DNA of 64,000 nucleotides from Vitellaria paradoxa (Eukaryota > Streptophyta > Magnoliopsida > Ericales > Sapotaceae). The notes under the pieces were generated by a model. It did no database searches, had not been told where the DNA came from, and saw only the letters and a program-made list of their open reading frames with translations. A program made the translations under genes and the position numbers. The stretch lies in the NCBI GenBank assembly GCA_019916065.1, contig CM034243.1, positions 29,786,147-29,850,146 of the forward strand, written 5' to 3'. The stretch's first letter is position 1. Every line of letters starts with the position of its first letter. This document shows, in pieces, positions 10,893 to 23,826 of this stretch.

Positions 10893-11619
10893 TATAAAAT
10901 ATTAATCGAGATGAATTAAATATAATTAAATAATTCCAACACATCATTCATACAAAACAAGAGAGGTTGCTGATCACAGTAAAATTTTGTAAAGGAGTTT
11001 AATCTAAATCCTCCTAAGATAATCATACTCCTATCCTCCTCTACCCCCAGCCTTGGGAACCAGTGACTTTACGGGCTTAGCATTTAATGCATACCGACGG
11101 TGTCACCTACCAAAAACCTAGCCGTCGCGACCGGCTACCTGACTGGCCAGGTCAGAAGGGAGCATCTCTCAAATAAAATGTATGTTCCCATCTTCATCTA
11201 AAAGGCCATTTCTACCCACCCATCACCCCATTGCCAAAAATAACTTTAGCACCGAGTGCCTTAATTTCTTCTCACCCTTTTACATTCCAAGGGTACTTTG
11301 TATGGAAATCAGACATTTTTAATAACAACCGGTAATGTTCCCGGGTGATGAATCAAAAGTGAGATTATTCAGTCACAAGCAGTATATTTTTTTTTAAAGC
11401 ACTTTATCTAAATCCATAATTTAATAGCAATTCTCAATAAATCAAAGATTTAACATAGTCATCAATATCATTATCACAAAGGTAAGTACTATATGTAAAT
11501 TAACAAGTAGCAAGTAAAAAAATTTAGAATACAATTAGTATTTTAGTTAATTGTTTTGACAAGTTTACCGTACCAAATTTGATAAGAATAAAATTATTCC
11601 TAATGGTATATTTATTAGG

Positions 11620-11702
11620 CCGAGATTGGTAGCTTAGTGGGTGGGCGACCCTAATTGCGAATTAAAGTCGCAAGTTCGAACTTCATTGGCTGCAAATCTC
11701 GG
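11620..11702 (+). repeat. 83-base tRNA-like fold inside solo LTR copy 1
   Basis: A possible acceptor-type stem pairs CCGAGATT at the 5' end with AATCTCGG at the 3' end. Between them lie an A-box-like TGGTAGCTTAGTGG and a B-box-like AGTTCGAAC. The same 83 bases, with a few changes, occupy 25,406-25,488 in LTR copy 2. It is not a normal tRNA gene: anticodon arm and spacing are not convincing. Confidence 0.45.
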
Positions 11703-13678
11703 TTTTTGCTTCTTTTACCTTTTATTTTATTATTTTATGGAATATAAAGAAAATAAATAGCTCTTTGACTTATATTTAATTTTTAGCAAAATTGATAAGT
11801 TTTATTTTATTCAAAATAATCTAAATAAATTTCCAATCATCATCTTATTTATAATCAAACCCTTATCGTAGGTTTTTGGCTTCAAGATATCCACAATTGT
11901 CCACAGAATTATTCCAATGTTTAGGAAGGTATTAAATGAGTTTCATCAAATTCACTTAATCGTAAAAATATAGTTATATAACTTGTTATGTTGACAAAAC
12001 AATACCTAAAAAATAAATCAAATTCATTTAAGAAAGACCAAATGAGAAAAGAACAAGTCCATTGTTTCTTTTGGGCATTTTATCAAATACTAGCATTTTA
12101 GTTTGAATAAGTCATCCAACTATTCATGATGAAACTGATTATCTAAGTCAATTATCATCAATATTAGAGTATCAAATAATACATAATATCTAGTTTAAAA
12201 TAATTTCATATCAATAGAAATTATTAACATGACAATAACTAACAGAAGGAAATTGGAAATTTAAATAAATCTTTAAACATAATATTCTAAACAAATCCAA
12301 ACAAGCATCAATTAAAGCTAAGCGGAATAGCAACTTGAAAGAAAATTCATATAAAATAGAGCAGAACTCCAATATCTATAAACTTTATATCTGTAGAAAC
12401 TAGACTTCAAGACCTACAACCTTCATGTTTTACACTTCTTAAAATTCTAAGGTGTAAAGGTACAAAACAGCTTTGAATTCAGTTTGTTCAGAAAATATAA
12501 TTTTACACGTGCTCAGTATTTTGGGCATAACTTTTGACTCACAAATCGGATTGATGCAATTCTTTTTGGGTTGAAAAGAAAACTGAAAGGGCTACAACTT
12601 TTATGTTTTAGCCGAAGCCTAATTCCACCGTTTTCGAGGTCAGAAGCACATAAGAAGTTACAAATAGAGAGCTGTCAGCATACTGAGTTACATCAGTCAA
12701 AATTTTGGTTTCCCTACCCCCAATATACGGGTATTTATTTTTATCACAATCAATTTTCATACTTCAAACCAGAAAATGCATCAAATATATTTTAGGAGGT
12801 TCATCATCCTACCTCAATGAAGATATTAATGACCAAGTTTGAGAAGGAAAAATGAGTTAGCTTTGAACACCACCCAAATTGAAAAATTCCAAGCCTTTCT
12901 TCTTCCTCCAAGCAACACCAAATCTTCAGCCTCACTAATTAATAATTTATTATTATTTCTCTCTTATTTTCTTCTCTTTGAAGACACACAATTTATAGGG
13001 AGTGTAGAGAAAATTATTAGTGGAGAAAAAATCAACTAAGGTAAGATCATGCCTATACAATTGGTAGCATGATCCAAGAATTATGCTTACTTTTTGACTA
13101 TCTAACCATATCATTTAAGAAAAGCATTGGGAAAGATGTATGGAGGTGGCATGATCCAAGAATCATGCTAGCTTTTTGACAAATTAAACAAAATTATTTA
13201 AAAGATGCTTTAAGTGTTTAAGTCATGCTAGGTAAATAATTTGGAAGAATGCTTTAAAGTCATCAATGTAGGGTCTTCTTTTTGACTAATTAGCCACCTA
13301 ATTTTGAAAGATGGTGAGAGTGTATGGAAGATGGAAAATGAAGTTGTCGGGAAATAATTTAGAGCAACTATTCATGAGTCAACTCATTGAGTGATAAAGT
13401 GAGTTGAAGTGAGTTGAGGTGAGTCAAAGAAAAGGGTTGACCCATGGGTTAATGGGCTTGATTTGAACCAAATAAGTAATTGGGCTAGGAAGTGTTTGGA
13501 TAAAAATTTAGAAATTCTACATTAAACTCCCACATAAGGTGAAATTAAATCCGAAAATCTTTCCAACCAATTCCAAAAATTTTCAAATCCTCAATTTTCT
13601 AGATTTTTATTATAACAAGTATCACCACCACACTTAAGCAATTTAATTAAGAAAAAAAATTCAGATTATTACACTTCA

Positions 13679-15073
13679 AGTCTAAATTTTCAAAATCCAA
13701 AAAATTGATTTGGTTTTAGGTTAATTATGAACTTGAAATAATCCAATCTGACTCAACCCATTCATACCCCTACCTTAACAATAAAATAAACCCTACTTTT
13801 CTGCTCTGTTACACTAACTTCCTGATTTAAAAGTTACCAAAAATTACTAAAAATTGTCAAAAGTTATTAAAAGTTTTACTAAATACTAAAAAGTTGTAAA
13901 AATTTACAAAATATTACTAAAAATTGCTACTTATTTTAATAAACATGCCAAAATTATAATTAGCGACTTTTAATAAAAAATTATTAAAAATTGTACCTCC
14001 GAACGTCCCATTGGTCGCTAAAGGCCATCCTCTTATCGACCAAATTTTGATTGCTAAAAGATAATTTTTTCCCGAGCAATTGTGCTTTGCTTGCTAAAGG
14101 CATACCTTTTAGAGATTAATTGGTTGCAAGAAATCAACTCATTAACAACCAAATTTTCATCGGCAAAGAGCATACGTTTATCGACTAAATACATTTTTGC
14201 TCGTTAATATCTTTTGTCGATCAGCTAATGATGAAATTATATTTGGTTAGTAGTACTTTTAACGATCAAATTTTTGATCGCTAAACGTGTTAATTGTTAT
14301 AGTGACTTTTGAAATCTATAAATTAAATTTTTTAATATATTATTTTATTTATTAGCAAAATTTATTCAACCATTTTTAATTTTAAATGTTATTTTACTCT
14401 ATTTGTAAATTTAATTTGGTAATTTATGTAAATTAAAATTTAGAATTACGAAAGTAAATGTAGTTAAAATGTAGTAATAAAATTTATTTATTTTTTAAGA
14501 CCAATTGAACGCAATTCTTTTATTTGAAATGAAATTCATAATTAATTTATTTTAACAAATATAACAAATTTAAAATATTTAAAAAATATTTATGATTAAT
14601 GGATCAGGGTCGGAACTTTTTGACCTTTAAATAAACCTAAGTTGAGTTGAAGCCTTTCAATGTAGGCAGAGGTGAAAATTAGGATTTCATGGCAGAGGGT
14701 CAAAATATTTTTAATAAAAATTTAACTGTTAATCAAATAACGCTAATTATTTATCTGATATTTACTTTTGCTAGAATCAAAAAAATTTTTTGGTACTATG
14801 GTTGCCAATAATAACATTCTTTAGCTGTACTTCCTTGTTAGTATAGTTCAAAACTTGGATTTTTTTTATTGTTCTATGTTAAGAAAAATGATTTATAGAG
14901 GGTGAGAAAGAAAAAAGTGACGTAAGTGAGAGAAGATAAAAATGATAAAGAGCTAAAGTGTATAAGAAAGAATATGAAAATATGATAATTGATAGAGTAA
15001 GAGAGGGATATCTTAGGATGGGGAGAGAGAGAGTTTGTATTGAAAAGTAGGAAAAATAATTTTTTATATTTTA
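13679..15073. other. Non-coding spacer with gtcgctaa-like repeats
   Basis: From about 14,005 to 14,300 short words such as ggtcgctaaa, atcgacca and gatcgctaaa recur on both strands. Related wording occurs at 21,290-21,390 and 41,800-41,920. This is reminiscent of subterminal repeats of CACTA-type elements, but I found no paired ends. From about 14,840 the sequence matches the blocks preceding the MDQ-type fragments at 21.4 and 41.9 kb. Confidence 0.4.
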
Positions 15074-15389
15074 TTAATTTTTTATGCAGATCCCATTATA
15101 AAAAATTAAATTGTTGAGAATTTTTATTTGTACAAGGGGGGCATTGCTGCCGTTGTTAATGGAATATTTATCTTTAATAAAAAGAATAGAGCATATAAAT
15201 ATAGATAAAATACCAAAAGCAGAAAGGCCATGACCGTTCTTTAACTTTCCAATGACTACCATACGTAGGGTAGGGAGAGATCGACTTGAAGTCGGAATCG
15301 GATAAGTATCGGCTTGATCCATTTTATGTCACTGTTTATTACAAAACATTAGCATTAAATTGCATCTGAACGAGAAGATTTGCAGTCAA
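15074..15389 (-). pseudogene. Fragment of an unidentified gene, first-exon type (copy a of MDQ block)
   Basis: On the minus strand an intron-type acceptor TTTTCAG sits just before 15,389. It is followed by about 67 bases of leader and an ATG at 15,320-15,322 that opens MDQADTYPIP. Copies at 21.6-21.9 and 42.1-42.5 kb open MDQFDTNMIPGPGFKSIS. Here an indel shifts the frame after about 10 codons relative to those copies. I do not recognise the protein. Only about 35-40 N-terminal codons look like real sequence; the tail is AT-rich and probably intron. Most likely a first coding exon captured and copied with the surrounding repeats. Confidence 0.35.
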
Positions 15390-15540
15390 CTGAAAACAAT
15401 AATGTCGCAACAATGGAATTGACGAGAAAAGGAAATGCAGGACCTACCATCAAGATTGGCAGAAAATTTATTACCGGGATGTAATCCCGCCAACAACCAT
15501 TTACAGTTATATTGAGATTATTTGATAATACTGTCATTTT

Positions 15541-16300
15541 TTATTTATGTTTATATGTTTATTTTTTTTTATTTTTTGTTTTCTATTGTTATTTTTTTTG
15601 AAATTAAAATTGAAATTATGTTTGAAAATACAAATTTATTTATAATTACTAATTTTTTTATTTTCATAAAATATTTAATTTTATTAATTTTTAAAAATTA
15701 ATTGAATTTAATAAACATATTTTATATTAATTTAATTTAATTATATTATTTATTAAAATAATTGAATAAAATTTAAATATTGTATCATTTAATCCAGTAA
15801 ATATAAAATATAATAACTATAATTTAATTATATTATTTACTAAAAATAACTGGATGAAATATATTTCATAATAATTTACATAATTTAATGACGATATTTA
15901 TTAAAAATAATTTAATAAAATATAATTCATATTAAATAAATTAATTAAATTAAATTAATTATTGAATTAAATTAAATAATTTAGATATAATATTTATTAA
16001 AAATAATTTAATAAATTAAATTAATATATTTATTTTATTATTTTTTAAAAATAATTTAACAATATATATTTCTTATTAATTAAATTAGCTAATTTAATTT
16101 AATTATCTATTAGAAATAAATTAACAACAGATATTACATATTAATTTAATTAATTTAATTTAATTATATTATTTACTAAAAATAATTTTAGTTTGATAAA
16201 ATGATTAAAATAGTTTAAACTAATTTAATTTTATTTTAATTAAATAATTTTACATATTATTTATTAAGGTTGATGTAAGATTCCATCGCAAAAGTAAAGC
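15541..16300. other. Extremely AT-rich, low-complexity stretch
   Basis: Almost entirely A and T, built from recurring attaaattaat-like words and runs of ttaataaaat. No coding sequence or element ends are seen. Confidence 0.7.
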
Positions 16301-16930
16301 ACAATTAAATGGTTACATGCTACTTGAGTATTTTGGGCAAATCCAAATTCTGTTTATTTTAATGGAAGATGATTTTTAAAAAATATATATTTTTTTAAAA
16401 TGTGAGTAAAAATATTTTCTATAAAATATTTTAAATTATTCATTTGCTTCAGACTCTTTTGTTTCAACGTAAATTATTTTTCTGGAAATTATTCTACTTA
16501 TTTTTCGTTATTTGGTAAGACATCTTTGTATGGAATTTTTTTTAAAGCAAATATTTTGCTCAAATATTAAAAAATGACTTCCTTTTGTCGAATCCGTAAG
16601 TTATTTTTTGAAAAATGGACTCCTCCACGTTCTTCTTTGGCATTTATTTTGTATTTTTCTTATAAGAATAGTTTTAAAAGTATGTTTCAAGCCAAACACC
16701 AAAAAATAGAAATAAAAATAATTTATTTTGCAGAACGTTTCATACAAAAGAATATTCTTCAATGTAAAATATTTAAATTAAAACAAATGGAGGCTCAATA
16801 TAAAATATTTATTCAGGTTTGAAAAAAATGTTTTTTAAAATATTTTTAAATTATTTGTCCAAAATGTTTTGATATGATAATAAACCAATTATATTCAAAG
16901 TCTGAAAGATGTTTTAAAACCAATTAACTA

Positions 16931-17324
16931 AGGTGGCATTTGGTTTACTTTTGTGTTTTTTATTTTTTGTTTTTATTTTTTGTGTTAAAAATCTCAAAAT
17001 GAAGAAAAAAATGTTTTATTTTCTTTGTTTTGATATTTTTCTTATTTTTTGTTAAAAACTCTCAAAACGACTTTTTATCATTTTTTATTTCATATGTAAA
17101 CTCATTTTTAGTTTTTGAAAATAAATTTTGAAAACACAAGTAACCAAATAAATTTTGAACTATTTTCTTTATTTTTAAAAGAATAAAATAAAAAATGAGA
17201 TAAAAAAGAAAATAGAAAATAAAAACAAAAAATAAAAAATAAAAAATAAAAAATGAGATCAAAAGAGAAAATAGAAAATAAAAATAGAAAACAAAAAATA
17301 AAAAAATAAATCAAATCAGCCCTA
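16931..17324. repeat. Foldback repeat, MITE-like
   Basis: Starts AGGTGGCATTTGGTTTA and ends TAAATCAAATCAGCCCT, which pair imperfectly as inverted ends (12 of 17). The interior is rich in attttttattttt on the left and its complement on the right. Related pieces occur at 17,925-18,125 and 30,311-30,620. No perfect target duplication is seen. Confidence 0.45.
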
Positions 17325-17589
17325 AGCAACTGAGGTAGAGTTTAGGTTTGAGAAGTAAAGAAACTTTTTTTTTTTTTTTTTTGTCTAGCTAGGTGTAACC
17401 ATCTGTTAAAAAATTAACTTTTTTTTTTTATTTGAGAACGAAAAAACTAACTTTTTTACCGTTAGTTTTTTAGTTTTTAGTTAGTTTGATATTTTGATCT
17501 TTTATAATTTAAAAAATTAAATGTAAAAGAGTAAATTTGATTATTTTACAAAAACTAAAAAACTGAGAAAGCTAATAGTCGCGGAACAA

Positions 17590-17815
17590 GTCTCAAATAT
17601 TGTTTGTTACAGCTCGCAAGCAAATGAAATTCAAATGAATCAAAAGCTCATTTGAGATAATTTTGAGGACCCACCCGATGGATGAAGATATACATACAGA
17701 GCTGGCTAGGTGTTGTCCCCATCACATAGCCATGCAAATGCATGCCATATGACGGATGCACCCCAATTTCTATGGCGATGCTATTCATGATTTTCTTACC
17801 CAGAAAGGCCACTAC
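17590..17815. repeat. Copy of the gctcgcaagca...catgccatatgacgg module
   Basis: The same block (gctcgcaagca, gctcatttgaga, ttttgaggaccca, atgcaaatgcatgccatatgacgg) occurs near 29,160-29,350, 46,050-46,215 and 47,430-47,575. In A1 and A2 it is followed at once by the ttcttcactgga segment; here that segment starts only at about 18,165, after an inserted foldback piece. It contains RY-type CATGCA words. No gene is supported. Confidence 0.65.
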
Positions 17816-17924
17816 GAGGGTGCTTTAGATTACATAAATTAGTATAATTTTGTAAAAGTTATAATTTCGTAATTCATATAATAAGTAGAAAATTTTAATT
17901 TTGTAGAGTTTTGTAAAATTTTAG

Positions 17925-18125
17925 GTGGCATTTAATTTATATTTTTAATTTTTATTTTTTATTTTTACTTTTTGTATTTTGAGATTTTTTTATTTGTGGT
18001 TAAAAATATTCAAAAGAATTTTTTATCATTTTACATTTTACTTATAAATTTATTTTTATTTTTAAAATATAAATGACTAGATGCGTTCTAAATTATTTTC
18101 TTTATTTAAAATAATACAAAATAAA
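17925..18125. repeat. Second foldback-type fragment
   Basis: Begins ggtggcatttaattta, relating it to the 16.9 kb and 30.3 kb repeats. It separates the 17.6 kb module from the start of unit A1. Confidence 0.4.
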
Positions 18126-18329
18126 AAATGAGCCTAAAAACAAATGACACCTTGTCGTCCCCCAAAAGCACCCTATGTGAAGACGTACTCTTTCTTCTTC
18201 ACTGGACCACGCACCAAGTTGCCTTCTTTCTACGTTTTCAATATGTTGAAAATGAAAGAGCAGTCATCTCTCTGTTTTCACATGGGCCAACCTACATACT
18301 ACCCAAAGAGTTACGTGCAGTTGCTGCTT

Positions 18330-19345
18330 ATCTATCTGTCTATCTATCTATCTATATGACAAGTATACAGTAATGAATTAATTTTTTTTTAAACCAAACT
18401 TTTATTATGACTACTGGATGACTTAAACAACATCTTGAACATCTTGACCTTTCATTTTAATATATCAAAAAACAAAAAAGGCTTTAGATGAGAGAGAAAT
18501 AATTTTGATCACATAATGTAAATATGTTCACAAATACTGGTAATTTTGATCACTTTCAATGGTAAGTAAGTGATATTGGTCGTTAACAAAGTTAAAAAAT
18601 AAATAAGTAAATAAATAAATAAAAGAATTATATTTGATCACTTTTTACCATGTTTGGTATTAAATATTAGTACGTACATTGATGGGTTTATTGCACTAAA
18701 TAATAAATTTTTTTATAGTGACGAGGTGCCACTATTCCTCAAAAACAGAAAATAAAAACGTTATCAAACGCGATCATTGTGATTAAAGTTGAAATTCTAA
18801 GTGTTTTTGGCAACAGTCAGCTAGAAACTAATCCTCACTTCACAATTAAAATTGTAGTATCCAATAAAAGTATAATAAAAGTTTAAAGACTTAATATAAA
18901 AGTAATATGTGATAAAATTTGATTGGAAAAAAGTACAAAAATTACTAAAAATTGATGAGTTTTAGTCAACTAAACACCACCAATATATATGAACAAGTCT
19001 ATTGTAGCGAACTACATTCTTTTTTTTTTTTTTTTGAACGCCAAATTTTATTGTGACCACTGGATGACTTAAACAACAACTTGACCTTTCATTAATATAC
19101 CCCAAAAAAAAAGTATAAAAAAGATTTTAGGTGAGAAAAAGATAAGTTAATTTTGATCAAATAATGGTAAATATGGTCACAAATACTGGTAATTTTAATC
19201 ACTTTCAATGGTAAGTCGGTAAAATTGGTTGTTAAAAAAGTTAAAAAAAAAAATAAATAGAAGAATTATATTGATAATTTTTTGTTATATTTTGGTGCTA
19301 AATATTAGTACATTACTTGGTGCATTGCGCTAAATATAATTTTTT
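18330..19345 (+). repeat. Tandem pair, period about 0.65 kb
   Basis: The series acaagt(c/a)t...gtaatgaa / gtagcgaact, a poly-T run, accactggatgacttaaacaac, cctttcatt, gatca(a/c)ataatg, ggtaagt(a/c)(g/a)gt and gttaacaaagtt is present twice, with ggatgactta at about 18,416 and 19,063. A2 has the same pair (39,084 and 39,722). Single copies lie near 29,650, 46,528 and 48,030. Confidence 0.8.
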
Positions 19346-19789
19346 TATGTTGATGAGGTGCCATTACTCCTCATTCGGTTTCACTTTCAGTCAATTCAAT
19401 TTGATTCTTAATCTCTAAACTTAAACAGGTTTTTTTTGCAATCCATCCTTAAATTTGCGGAGAGATATTAGCTAGTATGTATTATTCTATTATCAAATAA
19501 TATTAAAACATCTTTACCTACCTAACTATCATGTATATAATATAATGTGTTTTTAACTTTTAGTGACAGAATTGTATTCTCTACAAATTAGTAAATAGGG
19601 TCTGTTCTTCCATTGTAAATAATACAATACACAATACAATATATAAATGAACAATATTTTTTTTTTAATTTTTCACTTCCATTATTACTCTTCTTTAATA
19701 ACTTCGTTTACGTGCGTGTGAGTAATCATTGAATCATAAGATTCAACCCTACTGCGTTAATTGCATTTTGCTGAATATATCATTTATAT

Positions 19790-22700
19790 GTGTTTATTTA
19801 CAGCAGCTGGTCAAGGTTAAGGGTTGTTGAGGTGTTGCTTTTCAATCTCCTTTTCGCATTAGTGTTTATATATATATATATATATTTATATATTAAATGT
19901 AAGTGCATGCACAACATGCGTTATAATCATTCTAGTGTTAATGCAGCAATTCAGGAATTTATTTGGAAGAGAATAACCTATCCATTATAAAATTAAATAT
20001 TAACAAATTAACTAATTAATATATAAATACCAAAAAAAAACTTCTTCGCAGTTGTTTTGGTAATTTTTTTGTAATTGTTCTAAGATTGCGCATAACAAAT
20101 TTCATGGGAAACGAAACTCACAGTCTTTGATGATGACCAAATTCAATTGTTTAAAATTTTGAATTTACAATTTTGTTAAATTTTGTAATTTTTAATTTAA
20201 AAATTTTAGAATAAAAGTCAAGAATTAAGTAACGTCAATTGTATATTGATTAAGATTCTTTTGTATCTAGTAAAAGTGTCAAATTTTGATTAAAAAAATG
20301 TACGATAATTTTCAATTATTAGATATTTGATGTGTATTTTTTGAAAAGTGTAAAAAAAGTAAAAATTAGAGAAATTTTAAAAAATTGGTAAAGATTAAAA
20401 AAATTAGAAATTTTTAGTGCCAAGAAAATTAGAAAAAATAGGAGAAAGTTAAATACTTTTGACCAAATTTAACACTCTAAATGTAAACTTTATATATTGT
20501 ATTTTTCTTTTGGATTTTCCTTACGAGGATAACAAATCAAACACCAAAAAAACAAAAAAGAAATAAAAATAAATTTTTTTGCAAAACGTCTTATACAAAA
20601 AATATTCTTCAATGTAAACGGAATCTCGATGTAAAACATTTTTGAGAAAAATACTTTTATTCAAGTTTCCAAAAAAAAAAAAAAATTAAATGTAGGTTAA
20701 AAATATTTTCTCAAAAATATTTTGTATTAAAATAGGCCAGCTTAATTGACATATTTGAAGTTTGAAAAAATATTTTAGAACCAATTAATTGGGAAACTGA
20801 GAGTCTCAAGTATTATTGTGTAAATTATACTTACTTCCTCTCAACATTTGGTTTACACCACGACACTTGAAAATTACACTTGATTCTCTTATTTTGAAAT
20901 GTCATTATCATTGATCCCGTTCTGATAAAATTAATCGTTAAAATTTAATAAAAAAATTAAAATAATCCAAATTTAAGTATTTTTCCTATTTAATACCTCC
21001 TTCTTTCACATTTTTGTCAGTTTGGGATTTTAGTGAAAATAGAAAAAAATTAATGTCAAAAAGGCAAAAGTATAACTACGTAAATGTTGATAGAAGAGGG
21101 GGTAATTTACCTTTTTATTTATCACATTCTCTTATCTTCTGAACAAATTTGAAGTTACAACTTAATAAAATAAATATATAATTTTTAAACATTAAGAAAA
21201 AGTAAAAGCCATTCAAGATGCTTAATTTATAATAAAATGATTCAAACTTTAAGCCAGTGAAAAATAGTTTAAAAAAATTACGGTGCTCCAGACATTTGGT
21301 GATCGCTAATAGTCATTAGTGATGAAGAATTGGCGGCCAATCATTGGCAATAGCAAACGGCTATTAGCAACCGTCTAAAGACTTTTAGCTTCTCAAAACT
21401 TAGATTTTTTTTTATTATTCTATTGTGAGAAAATTGATTTATAGAGTGAAAAAAGAAAGAGTGAAATAAGTAAGAGAAGATAAAAATAATGGGAAGATAG
21501 AGTGTACAAGAGAGAATATGAAAATGTGATAATTGATAGTATGAGAAAAGGATATCTCAAGGGTGGGGGAGAGAGAGAGAGATTTGCATTGAAATGTAGA
21601 AAAAATAATTTTTTATATTTTATTAATTTTTTATGCGTGTCCTATTATGAAAAATTATATTGCTGAGAATTTTTATTTGTGCAAGGGGAGTCATTGCGGC
21701 CATTGTTAATAAAGTATTTATCTTTAGTAAAAAAATATAATATACATGTATAGATAAAATATCAAAACTAGGAAGACCATTACCGTTCTTATCCTTATAA
21801 TAACTTCCGTCCGAAGGATAGGAAGAGATCGACTTGAAGCCGGGGCCCGGAATCATATTAGTATCGAATTGATCCATTTGACGTCACTGATTTATGACAA
21901 AACATTAGCATTAAATTGCATCTAAACGAGAAGCTTTGCAGTCAACTGAAAGCAAAAATGTCGCAACAATGGAATTAACGAGAAAAGGAAATGCATGGCT
22001 TTAGCTACCATCAAGATTGGCAGGAATTTTATTACCGGGATGTAGCCCCGCTAACAACCATTTACAATTAAATTGTGATTAAAGTTAAAATTCTAAATGT
22101 ATCTGACAACAGTAAGTTGGAAACTAATTCCTTACTTCTCAATTAAAATTGAGGCATTTAATAAAAAGATTTTTAACTCCATTATTGTTAGATTGAAAAA
22201 AATTTAAAAAAAAAAACAATAAATTTGTATTTAGATTACGAATTTAACTAAAAATTTATCAAGAGAAAAAAGTAAAATAATAAAATTTCAAAATTACTAA
22301 TCTTGTTTAATAATGGTTAGAAATAAAAGAGAAAAGGTATGAAATTTAAGAAATTAACAAAAATAATTTATTGATGAATATTTTTATTTTTTTAAATTTT
22401 CTAACCATTCTAATAAGCACATGCTTCTAAGATTTTACTTTTCCTTTTATTTTCCATTTCCTTTTCAGATTAGTGTTCTTTCCTTTTTATATTCATTTAT
22501 TAAATGCAAATGTGTACACAATATGTGTTGTAATCATTCTAGTGTTAATGCAACAGCTCAGGAATATATTTTAAAAGGGAATAACCTATCCATTACAAAG
22601 TTAAATACAAAAATTAATTAATCTATAATACCAAAAATTTTTCTTCGCAGTCGTTTTGGTAATTTATTCGCAGTTGTTCTAATATTGCGCATGTGGGTTT

Positions 22701-23150
22701 GCTCATTTCGAAACAAATTTCATGGGAAACATGACTCATCTTTGGTGACGACTAAATTCAATTGTTTAAAATTATAAATTTACATTTTTGTTAAATTTTG
22801 TAATTTTTAAAATAAAAATTTTAGAATAAAAGTCATAATTAATTAAGTTGCATCAATTGTAAATTGATTAAGATTGTTTTGTGTCTATTTGGAGCGTCAA
22901 ATTTTAGTTCAGAAAAAAAAAATAAATTAATTTTGAATCATTAGATATTTAATATGTTTCTCGAAAAATGTAAAATACAGTAAAAATTAGCTAAAGTGAA
23001 AGAAAGTTGGTAAGAAATAAGATAGCTGGAAAAAATTAAAAAAAAATGTTCGAAATTTTTAGTGCAAAAGAAATTAGAAAAAATTTGTAATTTATTTTTT
23101 TTATTCAATTATAGTAATTCTTTCTAAGGAAAATGTCCATTAAATATTTG
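19790..23150 (+). repeat. Internal duplication inside A1, spacing about 2.6 kb
   Basis: The blocks at about 19,850-20,240 and 22,470-22,840 share attagtgtt(t/c), aatcattctagtgttaatgca, aataacctatccatta, cttcgcag, attgcgca and caaatttcatgggaaac. Both members are also in A2 (the first one shortened near 40,420-40,560). Confidence 0.75.
21623..21945 (-). pseudogene. Fragment of an unidentified gene (MDQ block, copy b)
   Basis: A minus-strand leader follows an acceptor-like CTTTCAG, then an ATG at 21,875-21,877 opens MDQFDTNMIPGPGFKSIS and stays readable through KNGNGLP. After that it becomes AT-rich and ends at 21,623. Copy c at 42.1 kb is nearly the same; copy a at 15.1 kb is more diverged. 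I know no family with this N-terminus. The block continues with good similarity to about 22,080 upstream. Confidence 0.35.
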
Positions 23151-23498
23151 TAATTTTATATTTTGTTATATATTATTTTTTTTGGCGTCTCACTGCAATA
23201 AACTTATATTTATAAAACTATAATAAATTATATTTTCAATTTTATCCAAAAAAAAAACTTTTGTTAAAAAATAAACCAAACAAAATTTTTCGGCGTGGGT
23301 TTAACTGTGCTTATCCAAAATTAGATCATATTTTTAAACGGGATGAGCGTATATGCTAACATGCGCCAACGACCACAGTAGCGCGACAGGTGTCATATTC
23401 TCCTACGTGCAGTCTCTCATTTTAACGTATCAATTTAGATTATTATCATTATCTTATTTTCTGTCAACCAATCGTTTTTGAAACCCTCTACCATAATT

Positions 23499-23769
23499 GG
23501 GTTTCAGGGGTTGTAGTTAAAAAATTCACTGCATGGACTGCAGTTGAAAATTAAGAGTTGAGATTTAATTATTTTTAATCAAATGGTTTTAATTTAATTT
23601 AATTAATATTATTTTTAAAATAAAAATAAAAGTTAAAAAAATATAATTGAAATACAATTAATATAGAATATAAAAAGTCACGCATCATTAAAGTGAAAAT
23701 AAATCTCAACCCTTCATTTCTTCATTGCAATCGCTGCAGTTGATTTCTTCGCTACAACCCCTGGAACCC
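23499..23769. mobile_element. Foldback MITE M1 of unit A1, in the JIP-type TATA box
   Basis: Left end GGGTTTCAGGGGTTG, right end CCCCTGGAACCC. The first 70 bases or so pair with the last 70 as an inverted repeat (GCAGTtgaaa...gagatttaatt on the left; aaatctcaaccctt...ctgcagttga on the right). The left flank is a degraded TATA word (CCATAATT); the right flank is ACTATAAATA (23,770-23,779). It corresponds to 44,054-44,324 in A2. No coding capacity. TSD length (8-10 bp) and lack of ORF suggest a Mutator-type MITE; that class is inference. Confidence 0.8.
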
Positions 23770-23826
23770 ACTATAAATAGGGTTTAAGGAGGCTATAGTA
23801 AACAAATCTACTGTAGGGGCTGCAGT

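Larger units (their letters stand above)
10049..13673 (+). mobile_element. Solo LTR, long gypsy-type (copy 1)
   Basis: A 3,625 bp segment beginning TGTCACGTCCCGG and ending TTATTACA, flanked by a perfect 5-bp TSD CTTCA (10,044-10,048 and 13,674-13,678). It matches the whole of 23,827-27,511, which has its own, different TSD, so these are two independent solo LTRs of one family. There is no internal coding region. The great length and the TGTCACG(C/T)CCCGG start are typical of long-LTR Ty3/gypsy chromoviruses (Tekay/Del type); that lineage is inference. Solo LTRs arise by recombination between the two LTRs of a full element. Two tRNA-like stretches lie inside, and several short open frames in it have no recognisable product. 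Confidence 0.88.

Noticed and set aside
11620..11702. Functional tRNA gene
   Set aside because: The acceptor-type stem has extra unpaired bases and no convincing anticodon arm. It lies within an LTR and is duplicated with it.
13995..14300. CACTA transposon end
   Set aside because: The gtcgctaa-type subterminal words are suggestive, but no CACTA terminus pair, 3-bp TSD or transposase was found.
17062..17329. Two phenylalanine-rich minus-strand open frames
   Set aside because: They arise from aaaaataaaaaa low-complexity sequence in a foldback repeat and are not genes.
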